Part shown: positions 38,539 to 48,053 of the stretch, piece by piece
Layout: each line of letters begins with the position of its first letter
How positions within the stretch are numbered: the stretch's first letter is position 1
Source: Cafeteria roenbergensis
Lineage: Eukaryota; Sar; Bigyra; Bicosoecida; Cafeteriaceae
Length of the DNA stretch: 64,000 nucleotides
Direction of reading: 5' to 3'
Assembly: GCA_008330645.1 (NCBI GenBank)
Contig: VLTN01000028.1
Location: 62,001 to 126,000, forward strand
Translations under genes and position numbers: made by a program
The notes under the pieces: model-generated
The model's database searches: none
Told to the model about the DNA's origin: nothing
What the model saw: only the letters and a program-made list of their open reading frames with translations

Positions 38539-40030
38539 CTACGCAGGCGCGAAGCACCAGGGGCAGAGGTCGGACGCGCCGTCCAGCGACCCGCTCCCCC
38601 CGGGCGTGCTGCAGCGAGCGCGCGTGGGACCCCAGCAGCACCCGCTGGCGATGCACTCGCCGTGGGTGCCGGCAGAGCAATCGCGCCGATCCTGGGGGGC
38701 TGTGCGGCACTCGGGGTCCGGGTGCGACACAGTGCCGTCCAGCATACGCCTGGTGGTGCCGGCTGAGGCAGCCTGCCGCTCAAGGGAGCGCTCCTCAAGA
38801 ACCGAGAAGCGATCTGCCCACAACTCGGCGCAGGTGTCAAGGGCGCTGCAAAACTCCTTGGACAGGGCAGGCGGGGCTCCTGCGGCACGAATGGGGGGGG
38901 GGGGGGAGGGCACGTGCAGGTCATCAATCGATGGAGCACGAGACGCGCGCTGCGCAGGGCAGGGCGCCGCCTCAAAAGGGCAAGCAGCCAGGCGGGGGCC
39001 ACGCGCTCCCCAGGGAAGCCTGAGGGGGCGGGCGCGGTGCTGTTGTAGCCTATGAGGCAGCTGGGGCGCGGGGTTTCGCCAAGCGGCTCTCACCCTTGGG
39101 AGGAGGCTTTGAGGTGCGGGGAGCAGGGTTGTCGCAGCGCTTTCGCAACGCCTGGTGCACATCCTTGTGGTTCCACCGTGTGACGGTCCTTCCGACGAAG
39201 CCGAGCGTGGCTCCGTCGCTCTTGGTAGCGTGCCACCAGTTGCTCGGGTAGAACAAGGCCTCCCCTGGCGCGACTGCCACGTGCGCGCAGTGCTTCGTGA
39301 GGGCCTCGCGAAACGCCGGATACGCCTTCAGGTCGGGCGCAAACGCATCGATGTCGCCCGGGTCGTAGAACGACTCTTCCCCCCGCGGGTCGCAAACCAC
39401 CCAATGTTTGGTCCCCGCGACCTGGAACTGAAAGGTCCCGGTGTTGATGCTGTCCCAGTGAAGGTGGAAGCCGGCCGAGTCGGACCCCACGATCAAGATG
39501 CTCCACGCCACCGCCAGGAACACGTTGTCGCGGGCCGCCGTGGAGTGCAGGCAGCTTTGGAGCCACCAGTCGGAGTCGAACAGCGCAGGGTAGCCCGGGC
39601 TCATCAGCGCCCTCACGGCCGCAGTCTGTGTCGCGCCGAGGCGGACCATCGCGTAGCTCCCGTTGCCAGCCAGGCCCGAGTTCTCCACGAACTCCAGCGC
39701 GTCCGACGCGCTCGTAATCACCGGCTTGTCGTTGGTGTCGCGGATGCCGTGCTCGTACAGGTCGGCGTGTCGGGAGCCGAACTTGCGCTTGACCCAGTCA
39801 GCCGTCAAGTCCGTCAGCGCCTCGGATGACTGCAGGGCATTCGTCAAGATGAAAGGTGCCCCTCCGCGCTGAAGCTCCTCGTGCCCTGGCAGCGCCAAGT
39901 CCTCCCGAGTGACGCGCGGAATGCGGACCGGAAACCAGTCGGACGGGAATTCCAGCTCCAAGCCGGCGACGTGCGTCGGCGCCGCAATGGCCGACAGCAA
40001 CGCGGCGATCGCTGCCAACGCTGGAGCCAT
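38539..40030 (-). CDS. JmjC/cupin-type hydroxylase with trefoil-like C-terminus
   Basis: I place two exons, 40030-39094 and 38879-38539, 425 residues. Exon 1 has a signal peptide (ALAAIAALLSAIAAP) and a JmjC-like cupin: iron ligands H191-W-D193 in GFHLHWDS, T/K-type binding after it (AGTKHWVVCD), and H267 in FYPSNWWHA. These enzymes use Fe(II) and 2-oxoglutarate to hydroxylate protein side chains. Left unspliced, exon 1 would stop at 39050. The donor GTGAGAG at 39093 and the acceptor GTGCCGCAG at 38880, behind a 14-base pyrimidine run, match in phase 1 and add 113 residues. These contain a segment like a P-type trefoil domain (DRRDCSAG then ECIASGCCWG, closing Cys after). With the signal peptide this implies an ER or secreted enzyme. 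Confidence 0.85.
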
Positions 40031-40397
40031 GGCCGGCGCTTCGCTCCGACCCAGCCCCGCGAGCGAGCTGTGGGCCAGGCGCAGGCCGCCGCGCCCTCAG
40101 CGCCAGCTCTGCGCCGCTCATTCTCGCAAGCCAAATTCGGCAAGGACCCCACCCAGCCCCACCAGCCACCACGCCCCCCCACCCCCCCAAAAAACAACAC
40201 CCACACACCCTCACTTGTTTTCCACCTTCGCCGTGGATCTTCGGGAGATGCGGCCTGCTCCCCGCAACGTTGCCGGCAGAATCTCTGCTCCATCGGCCAC
40301 AACAACTGCAATCGGCCGGCAGAGCCAGCTGCTTCCGGGGCAGGCGCGCCGCAGCAGGGCCACCCGCACCATCCGCACGCTAGAGCAAGCGCGGGCC
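40031..40397. promoter_or_regulatory. Divergent intergenic region, hydroxylase / Cys-rich protein
   Basis: The 367 bp lie between two start codons. It holds a C-rich run, CACCCCCCCAAAAAACAACACCC-like, near 40170-40205 and nothing else I recognise. The plus-strand frame is open across it, but the first ATG followed by a signal peptide is 40398. Confidence 0.45.
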
Positions 40398-42215
40398 ATG
40401 GGCCAGCGCGCTCGGAACGGCGGCCTCCAGGCAGTGGTGCTGCAGGCGGCGGCGCTTGTGGCTGCGCTGGCGGCGACGGCGTCGTCGGGACAGCCAAACG
40501 CCATTCCCCTGCGCGCCCTGCTCTCCACCCCCCAGCTTCCCCACGGCGGCTGCGCGAAGGGCATCACCAAGCAGTGCAAGTGCCCGGACTCGGTGCGCTC
40601 TGCGGCCCCTGCCCTGTGCCGGGCCATCGTGAACGAATGCACCTCGTCCTTCTGCTCCCGCGCCTGCCTCGGCCCCGCATGGTCCGCAGCCGTCAGTCTC
40701 GACTGCTCGCGTGTGCCCTACTGGAAGGGGTGCCCCGCAGCCCAGCGCGAGCTCGCAGCCGGCGCGGGCGCGGCCATCGTGGCCTCCTTCCGCTCTGCGG
40801 TCTGCGCCTCGCCGACAGCGCTCGGCTGCTGCTCCAGCACCGACCCGGCCCCGATCCTGGCCTGGGACGATGCGGCAGTGTCCGTGGACATCGAAGGGGC
40901 GCTCGCCGGCCTGCCTGTTCGCCGCCTGCCACTGGCCGTCTGCTCCGCCTCCGCATCCGCCTCCGCATCCGCAAACGCCGACGCCGCGGCCGCCGCAACC
41001 GACTCGGACTCCGACGCAAGCTCCGCCACCTTCCCCGCACCGGCGTCGGGCGCAAGGCCAGACAGGGCCTCAGACCCGGTGCCAGGGCCCATCGGCCCTG
41101 CGCGGGGCCCCCGCGGGCCACCATCCCGCGGTGCTGCTGCCCCCTCTGCTGAGGCCATGCCCGGCAGAGCCGGTTCGGCAGAGCCGCCCGTCTCGCCACC
41201 GTTTGCCGGGTCACGGCTGGCTGCAGAGGCGGGTAAGCCCGACCCTGCCGCCGACCCGGCCGCCGCCATCGCGGCTGACATCGCGGCCGATGCCACCCTG
41301 CTCCAGCTGACAGCGGCAGCTACAGACCATGTGCTGAACCAAGCCAGCCGCGCCGCCAGAGGCAGCCGCGCCGCCAGCGCTGGCACCGGCCCCGGCACCA
41401 GCGCTGGCCGCAATGCCGATGCGGATGTGCGCGTCGACGTTTCGGCAGGCACGCCCTGCCGTGCCTGCCTAGCGGCAATTTCGGCGGATATTTTCGCCGA
41501 TGACGAGGGCTGCGACGTCAGGGCCCGCAAGGGGCCCGCCGACGAGGCCCTCAGCGGCGACGTTCCCGCCGACTCGTCCATGTCCGCCTCGCTCGGCGAC
41601 AGCGGCCCCGCCGCCCGCTGTCGCGCTGTTGCCGCCGCCGTTCGTCGATCGCACGCCGCGCTCAGCAAGGCGCTGGCCAGGGGGGCGTGTGCCTGCACCG
41701 GCTGCTGCGGAGGGGAGCGCGGCGCCAAGTGCTTCCTCGATGGCTCCGCCAACGGTCGGTCGCTTCGCCGGACCGCTCGGGCTGGGGCATGGGGTGACGA
41801 CGCCTCGGCAGAGCCGGCGTCGCTCGGCGTGCTGACGGAGGACGCACAGCGATTGAGCGACGCGGCGTTGCAGTCGCAGGCCGAGCGACTCCTGGCCGGC
41901 GGTGGCGGTGGCGGTGGCGGTGGCGGTGGCGGCACCGCGGGCAGAGGAGGAGGAGGAGGAGGAGACGCCGCGGGAGGCGGCGGCGGCGGCGGGGTGGGCA
42001 GCGCGTCGGCGCTCCACCGGTTCTCACGCGCCGGCGCCGGCGCGGACGCGGACGCGGAGTATGACGTGGACTCCGCCTGGCACGGGACTGGGCTGGGAAG
42101 CGGCGCCCGCAGCGGAGCGGGTGGATCGGCGTGGCTGGACGAGCTTGCTGAGCGGGCGGGGCGTGAGGCGGCGCGGGCTGCGATGCAGCAGGCGCGGGAG
42201 TGGGCGCCGGAATAG
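40398..42215 (+). CDS. Secreted Cys-rich protein with low-complexity body
   Basis: A 605-residue protein with a signal peptide (LQAVVLQAAALVAALAATAS). The first 130 residues after it carry a Cys-rich domain (GGCAKGITKQCKCPDSV, ECTSSFCSRACLGP, DCSRVPYWKGC, LGCCSS). The middle is Ser/Ala/Asp-rich low complexity. A second short Cys group follows (CRAC; then GACACTGCCGGE, KCF). A Gly run (from GGTGGC repeats at about 41899-41932) precedes an Ala/Arg helix at the end. I do not recognise the family. Both the hydroxylase and this protein are predicted secretory and they share a promoter region, so they may work in one compartment. Confidence 0.65.
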   Translation: MGQRARNGGLQAVVLQAAALVAALAATASSGQPNAIPLRALLSTPQLPHGGCAKGITKQCKCPDSVRSAAPALCRAIVNECTSSFCSRACLGPAWSAAVSLDCSRVPYWKGCPAAQRELAAGAGAAIVASFRSAVCASPTALGCCSSTDPAPILAWDDAAVSVDIEGALAGLPVRRLPLAVCSASASASASANADAAAAATDSDSDASSATFPAPASGARPDRASDPVPGPIGPARGPRGPPSRGAAAPSAEAMPGRAGSAEPPVSPPFAGSRLAAEAGKPDPAADPAAAIAADIAADATLLQLTAAATDHVLNQASRAARGSRAASAGTGPGTSAGRNADADVRVDVSAGTPCRACLAAISADIFADDEGCDVRARKGPADEALSGDVPADSSMSASLGDSGPAARCRAVAAAVRRSHAALSKALARGACACTGCCGGERGAKCFLDGSANGRSLRRTARAGAWGDDASAEPASLGVLTEDAQRLSDAALQSQAERLLAGGGGGGGGGGGGTAGRGGGGGGDAAGGGGGGGVGSASALHRFSRAGAGADADAEYDVDSAWHGTGLGSGARSGAGGSAWLDELAERAGREAARAAMQQAREWAPE

Positions 42216-42573
42216 GACTGTTATGCTTGCGCGACGCGCGATTCAAACTCACGAGTGTGGCTGTGGCGCGATGTTCCGCGGATCGGAACAGAGGCGCCGC
42301 ACTCAAGCCGCGGCGCAGGCGCGCCCCACGCACGCCACTGCAGTGAACCAGCGCCGTGCGGCGCGGACAGCACCAAACTCACAGCGCCACCCACCCGGGT
42401 GGCGGCGGCGACGGAGGGGCGCGAAAGACGGGGGCGTCGCCCTCCCGCCCCCGCCGACCGTCACGTCACACCACCAGCCCGCCCGCTGCCGCTCCGCCTC
42501 GCGGCTGGCGCCCCCGCAACCGCAACCGCTCTGCCGCAACCGCTCTGCCGCTCTGCCGCTGGACCCCGCGCGC
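42216..42573. other. Intergenic 3'-3' gap
   Basis: The 358 bp lie between the stops of the Cys-rich protein and the Pol III subunit. No repeat or gene is recognised. Confidence 0.4.
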
Positions 42574-44839
42574 CTACGCCAGCGAGTAGTACCCCCCCCT
42601 GCCAGCCTCCTTCACGGCGGTGGCCTCCAGCGCCCACACCGCCACCGCGTCGCTCACCTCCAGCCCCGCCAGCTTCAGCGCCGACGCCTTCACGTCGCTC
42701 TTGCGCGCCTTGGCGCGCTTGTCGAAGAGGGCCGTCACCGCGTCCAGGGCCGCGATACGCTCCGCCTCGGTGCCGGGGGCGTCGGCGTCGCTTGTGGCGG
42801 CTGCGGCAGCCGCTGCGGCAGCGGCAGCGGCAGCGGCAGGCGCCGACGAGGCGTGGCCTGCTGCGGCGTCGTCGACGTCGGAGTCGCTCTCGTCAGCAAC
42901 CGCGCGCCTCTCTGCGTCGCTGTCGTCCGCCGCGTCCGCGTCGCCGTCGAGCGACCCGTCAACGTCCTCCGTCGGCCGCAGCACATAGGTCAGCGCCTCC
43001 CGCCGCCGCGCCCACCAGGCCGCGTGGCGCTCCGCGGCCTCCTGCGCCGCCGCGCACTGGGCCGACAGATCCGCCCCGGTGTCGGCAGGCGTCTGGCCGT
43101 CCATCTCCCACCGCCAGACCCACACCGGCTGGCCGGGGGCCTCCTCCCGCCGCTCCGCGACGGCCTCGAACGCCTCCCGCGTGTCGGCCTGCACGAGCCC
43201 GTGGCTGAGGCAGAGCTGCACGCGGTCCACCACGGCGCTCTCCTCAAAGGCCGAGAGCACCAGGTCCCGCACGGCCTGCCGGCGGGTCATGACGTCCACC
43301 GAGGCGGCCCCCGGCGCGGCGGAGTGGAGGTCGTGCTTGATGTCGGAGCGCATGGTCCAGCAGCCCCGCACGAGGCGGCCCACCAGCTCCAGGCGCGCCA
43401 CGGCCATGGCATCGGCCTCGTCGTCCGTCTGGCCCGGCACCTCCGTTCGCACGAAGGCCACGGCCCGCGCGCAGGGCACCGCCCCGGCGCGGCGAAGCAG
43501 CTCCGCCGCCTTCACGGACGCGGGGCCACGGCGCAGCAGGCTGGCCGCCACCTTGGGCAGCTCGCCGCCGTGCCGGCGCACGATGAGGGCGAGGGCGCGC
43601 GCGGCGCGGCGGTCCACCACCTCTGCCCGGCGGATCAAGGCCTCCTGCCTGGCGCGCTGCTGCGCCGCGGAGGCGCCGGGGCCCCCGGCGGGCAGCGGCT
43701 CTGCCATGATCTCCTCCTCCTCCTCCGCCTCCTCCGCCGTCTTGGGCGCGAGGGGGGCGTCCCCGGTGCCGTCGTCCGCCATGGCCGCCACGTACTCTCC
43801 CATGCCCACGGGCCGGCGCAGCGGCGCCGAGGGCAGGAGGATGTCGTCGCCGTCCTCCACGTCCGTGCCCTCCTCGCGCGCCTGCGGCGCCACGAGCGCG
43901 GCGTCGGTGGCGGCCTTGGAGGCTTGGAACACCTTGAGCGGGGTGGCCTCCTCTGACTCCCTGATGAGCGCAAGCTGGGCCAGCGTCATCTGGCGGTGGG
44001 ATGCGGCGGCGTCGGGCCGGCGGCGCGCCTGCGACTGGAGGCGGGTCGGCGCCTTGCCCTTGTTGGAAGGGTCGCTGGCGGCGTTGGCCTCGGCAGCCCT
44101 GTCGATGTGGCCGAGGTCGGGACGCATCTGCAACACGGTCTCCACTGGGGTCAGGTGCAGAGCGCTGCCTGCGAGCGCACGCGCACATTCCACAGGTGAG
44201 GGGCCGAGACAGGGCTTGGTGGAGCGGAGGGCGGGGGGGGAGGGCGTGCGTTGGGACTCTGGCGGGCGACTGAGGCTGTCGCCCAGGCCCGAGCTGCCGG
44301 CGGGGTCAGTGGCGGGCACGGCGCGGCCATGGCTCACCTCGCACGACGGCCACGGCAAGGCCACTGGCGAGCGGTGCTAGGGTGGACGTCTGCGCCATGT
44401 GGTGGATCTTCAGCGTGTCGGGCGGGTCCTCGTGGTAGTGGTCCTCGTCGGCGGGCACTGCAAAGCTGAGCGAGAGCTCTCTGTTCGCAGGCTTCCACTG
44501 GGCGGCCGAAGGCGCTTCAGTTGGGCGCGAGGTTGACCGAAGCGGGTACTGCAGCAGGTGCCTGCGGTCGCAACGGACGGCGGGCGAGGCTGGGCGAGGC
44601 GCTTCTCGTCGGCGAAAATGCAAGCACTCTGGAGTGCGGGATGAAGTCACAGGGACAGCCGCGCCGCGCCCGCAACCCCTGGCTCTCGCGTATCGTGCGA
44701 GCTGCCGCAGGGACTCGGCGCTGCGGCCTCACACCGTGCCGCTGGAGGCGGCGTTCAGGTACACGGGCATGGAGAACACGACCTCATCGTCCGCGTCCGA
44801 CTCGGACGCCGCGGGCATGGCAGTGGCGGAGCTCGCCAT
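42574..44839 (-). CDS. POLR3E: RNA polymerase III subunit RPC5 (Sin-like)
   Basis: Three exons: 44839-44733, 44561-44338 and 44168-42574, 641 residues. Donors are GTGAGG and GTGAGC; acceptors are GACCGCAG and GCTCGCAG. Phases (2, then 1) fit. The spliced N-terminus gives DDEVVFSMPVYL, HLLQYPLRSTSRP, ELSLSFAVP and SALHLTPVETVLQMRPDLG, in the same order and spacing as the human subunit (VYL, FQYPVRP, HLTPLHGILQLRP). RPC5, the relative of yeast C37, sits on the Pol III lobe with C53 and serves in initiation and termination. The C-terminal part has the helical blocks expected for the animal/plant form (LLRRGPASVKAAELL; DLVLSAFEESAVVDR) with acidic and poly-Ala inserts. The gene diverges from a PH-domain gene. 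Confidence 0.92.
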
Positions 44840-45092
44840 TTGCAGCAGAACTGGGACTGGCGCGGGGTCTGCCCGCTGCTGCAGCCGCTGCCGCCGCCGC
44901 CGCTGCTGCCCGTCGGGTGGGCCGGCCGCCCCCCGAGTTGCTCGAGGTGTGCTCTGCCGCGAGGACCGCGCAGCGCCCTCAAGATGCCCTCGCCCGGGGC
45001 ACCCGGCAGAGTCCTGCCGTGCCCGCACCCTCTGGCGGTTGTCCAGGCGCACCCTCCCCCCCGCACCCTCCACCACTCTCCGCAGCGGCAAC
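44840..45092. promoter_or_regulatory. Divergent promoter region, POLR3E / PH protein
   Basis: The start codons are 253 bp apart on opposite strands. No known element is recognisable. Confidence 0.5.
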
Positions 45093-45793
45093 ATGGCGTC
45101 GGCCGCGGTCACAGGCGCCAGGCCCGATCACCACGGCTGGCTGACGAAGCAGAGTGCGACCATAGCATGCCGGCTGCGCTGGCCGCGCCGCGTCGCCTCC
45201 CCGCGCCGCGGGCCCAGGCCCCCAGCCCGAGGCTGAGAAGGCACCGCTGCGCAACGCAAGCCGTGCCTGCGAGGCGCCGCGCTCCTGCGGCTGGCCACGC
45301 CGGCCGGGCGCAAGGGGCGGCTGGCCCGGCAACGCAAGTTCAATGCAGCGGTGAACTCCCGTGCCGGTCGGCGGCCCGCCACCTGGCGCGCCCCCTTGCT
45401 CCTCCGCACTCGCGTCTGCCCCGTGCCTTCGCAGGCGATTGGCTTCGCGACTGGCGCCGCCGGTTCTTCGAGCTGCGCGGGGACACGCTGTCGTTTTCCA
45501 AGGGCGAGGGCTCCGAGCCGCACGGGACGATCGACCTCAAGACGTGCTTGACAGTCAAGTCCGCCGGCGACAAATGCGGGCGCAAGCACGCCTTCGAAGT
45601 TGCCACGGCCCAGCGCGTCTTTTTCATGTGCGCGGACTCTGAGAAGGACAAGGACGAGTGGATCGGGGCAATCGGCCGTGCCATCGTCCGGTTCGCCGCC
45701 TCAACCGGTCTAGGCGACCATGAGGATGACGACGAGGACGACGACGAGGAGGATGACGACGTGTACGGTTCCAATGCAGGCGGGGACCTCTGA
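45093..45793 (+). CDS. Small PH-domain protein
   Basis: Two exons, 45093-45153 and 45435-45793, 139 residues; intron 281 bp, donor GTGCGA, acceptor CCTTCGCAG, phase 1. Splicing joins HHGWLTKQ to DWLRDWRRRFFELRGDTL, the beta1-beta2 start of a pleckstrin-homology domain. The strand core (GTIDLKTCLTVKSAG, HAFEVATAQRVFFMCAD) and the closing helix with its conserved Trp (DKDEWIGAIGRAIV) follow. Basic residues around the first loop suit phosphoinositide binding. The C-terminus is a run of Asp and Glu. With nothing but a PH domain it probably acts as a membrane adaptor. The weaker donor makes the junction less sure than the domain. Confidence 0.85.
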
Positions 45794-46390
45794 GCTTTGC
45801 ATGCACTGCAAGAGCTGTCTCTTTGCCAGCCTGCGCTCGCGATCGCCCAACGGCCGGGCGCACCCTCCCGTCCCCTCCGGGGGAAAGGGGGTCGACGCGC
45901 GCCAGCCCCGCTTTTGGCACCTCGTGCCTGCGTTGCATCATGCCCAGCCTGGTCTGCGCCACCCATCTGCCGCGCCGCCTTTGCTCTCCCAACCCCGCCC
46001 CAGAGCAGACTGACTGCTTGTGAATGTGTTTGTGTGTGTTCGCTGTGCGTTTGCCTTTGTCACGGGGCGCTCAAAACCCGGCCAGGCAGTCTTATATCGC
46101 TCACGCCGCGACCCGCCACGCACAGGAACCCCTCGCGGGTGCGGGCAATCGGCCCCTGCCTTGCCTGGCCCTTGGGTGAATGCATCCCAGTCGCCTCGGA
46201 GGAGTTGCGGTTTGGGGTGTCCCGGCGGTCCGCCCAGGGCTCAGCGGTCCCGCTTCCCTGCGCCATCGGATGCCACCCGCACCTTGGGTCAAAGGGGTGC
46301 GGTGGAGAGGGGGGAATTGGGGTACGTTTCAGTTGCTTGGCAGATCGGAACGCCGCCAGCCAGCGCAGCCGCCCTCGGCTGTGGGCTGGA
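45794..46390. other. Intergenic 3'-3' gap
   Basis: The 597 bp lie between convergent genes. A GT-rich stretch at about 46019-46040 (TGTGTTTGTGTGTG) might serve as a downstream 3'-end signal. No gene was found. Confidence 0.4.
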
Positions 46391-46816
46391 CTACCTAAGC
46401 TTGGAGGACTCGGACGAATAGACGAGCGCCGCTGCCGTCCGCGTCGAGGTGCCAAACGAGCTCGACGGGGCCGTGGGCCGCTTCGAGCAGGCCTGCTTTC
46501 CCACGCTGCTGGGAACGTCGTACTTGGGCCCGGGCACACTTGACACCAGGCTTGTGTGCGTGCGCGGTGCCTTGCCAAACGAGGTCGCCGTGCTGGAGGC
46601 CTTCCGGCTATCTGCTTGACGGCCCACGCTGCTCTGCGCCGTGTACTGGCCGGGGCCGGGGCGCGAGACGGCGGCCGTCCACACGCCAGAATCTGGGGCG
46701 CGGGAGTATACGGGCTGAAGCTTGCCAGAGAAGGCTTTCCTATCCGTGCGGCGCGCGCCACCCGTGGTGCGACCGGCCGCCGTCGACCGCAACGTGCCGG
46801 GACGCGAGTCGGCCAT
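46391..46816 (-). CDS. SHIPPO (STPGR) repeat protein
   Basis: A 141-residue protein with at least two sperm-tail PG-rich repeats: SRPGPGQYTAQSSVGRQ and SVPGPKYDVPSSVGKQ, each followed by a Ser/Lys segment and FGKAPR or FGTSTR. Such proteins are found inside flagellar doublet microtubules or along the axoneme and are usual in organisms with a motile flagellum. The first half is basic and less repeat-like. The ATG at 46816 is in frame with an open stretch that reaches back to 46909; that extra part has no domain. It is short for the family, so further exons cannot be excluded. Confidence 0.8.
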   Translation of the reverse strand: MADSRPGTLRSTAAGRTTGGARRTDRKAFSGKLQPVYSRAPDSGVWTAAVSRPGPGQYTAQSSVGRQADSRKASSTATSFGKAPRTHTSLVSSVPGPKYDVPSSVGKQACSKRPTAPSSSFGTSTRTAAALVYSSESSKLR

Positions 46817-48053
46817 GGCCCGCGAACCACGGCCACACGCAAAACGTGCGCAATCAGCCCAAGCCCTCAATAGTGTCGGGCCGGACAAGCATTGATTGCT
46901 GAGCAGCATGCCGCTGAAACCGCAGGCCGCAGAGCCGCCTGGCTCAAGCGCGAGCAGCGCAGCGGTTCCCGGGGGCTCTGGAAGTACATAATCTTGACCT
47001 TACAGCCAAATACCGTTTTGTAAGGCTTAAATATTAGTGTTGACACAAGCGACTCGGATTCTGCTGCCGCAGCTGTAAGCTTTCGAGCTCTGCTGGGCAG
47101 CTCGAAATCTGAACGCAGTGCTGCTGGTCCCCCAGGAGCTTTGTCGGGCGAAAGCCGGCTGCAAGTAGCACGTGTGAACGATTTGACGCGATGGGCATGG
47201 GTGTGGCCGACGCGCCCGTGCCGAGGCGTGAGATCGTTGCGGATGCTGTCGAGTCCGCGCAAAGCACCGCATGGACCTCCGCAGCACTAAGGAGCCTTGC
47301 ATCCATGTCGCGGGATGCATCAAGGAGAAGCTCATAGCACGGGTGGTCCGCGTCGCGCCGCGCGGCGACGATAAACTGAAGGAATGAGCAAGCCGAAGCA
47401 CGGCTCGCGCCTTCCAGCCCGGCTCAAAGGCCATCCTCCACCGGCTCGTGGTCAGGCAGACTTGCCGAGACCCATGCTGCGGTTCGGGCGCGAAATCGTC
47501 ACCCCAAGGCCATGCTAGGGCACGGGGAGCAGCCGTAAGGTATGCCGGCAGAAAAGCTTACAACGCCTGTCTGTAACCCTTACAGTGGCCGAAAAATTGT
47601 TAACTTTTGCTAACAAAAATTTGGACTCTGCCAGGCTTACAGAGGTCTCTGTAAGGGTTACAGATGCTCTGTAAGCCTTACAACCTTACCGTAAGGCTCT
47701 GTAACCCTTACAGAGCATATGTACTTCCAAGCCCCCGGAGGTTGCGCGAACCGCCGATGACACCTGGCAGAGCTTGAGCATGCGGGAAAACCGATGCACG
47801 ACGCCGGCCCGTGACACTCACCCCCCCCCGCCTCATCGGGATCCACAGCAGTGAACCAAGCGCAAGCATCACTCGTGCAATGGCCGACACCACCCGGCCA
47901 TTCTTTCCCAAGTGAGGCTCGGCCTGTTGCACCGCTTGCACGCAAGCAAACTTGAGTGATCCCAAGGGCGGCGCCCGACCCGGCTTGCAACACCCCCGGC
48001 ACCCCGACGCTGCGCAAGCTGCGCGCAGGGTCATTTTCTGCGGCTTCCTGAGC
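46817..48053. other. Lower-GC intergenic region
   Basis: A 1.24-kb divergent gap, with visibly lower GC than its surroundings, above all at 46980-47060 and 47530-47720. It carries a cluster of palindromes listed separately. Minus-strand frames of about 130 codons (47027-47434, 46867-47262) do not resemble any known protein. It must hold the promoters of the SHIPPO gene and the giant ATPase-like gene. Confidence 0.5.
47571..47713. repeat. Three CTGTAA-(CCC/GGG)-TTACAG palindromes
   Basis: The 15-base word CTGTAACCCTTACAG, or its complement CTGTAAGGGTTACAG, lies at 47571-47585, 47649-47663 and 47699-47713. The six-base arms pair exactly around three central bases. Half sites (GTAAGG, CTTACA, GTAAGCCTTACA, CCTTACCGTAAGG) fill the space between and extend to 47530. 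Related half sites, CCTTACAG and TTGTAAGGC, occur at about 46996-47026. Confidence 0.95.
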
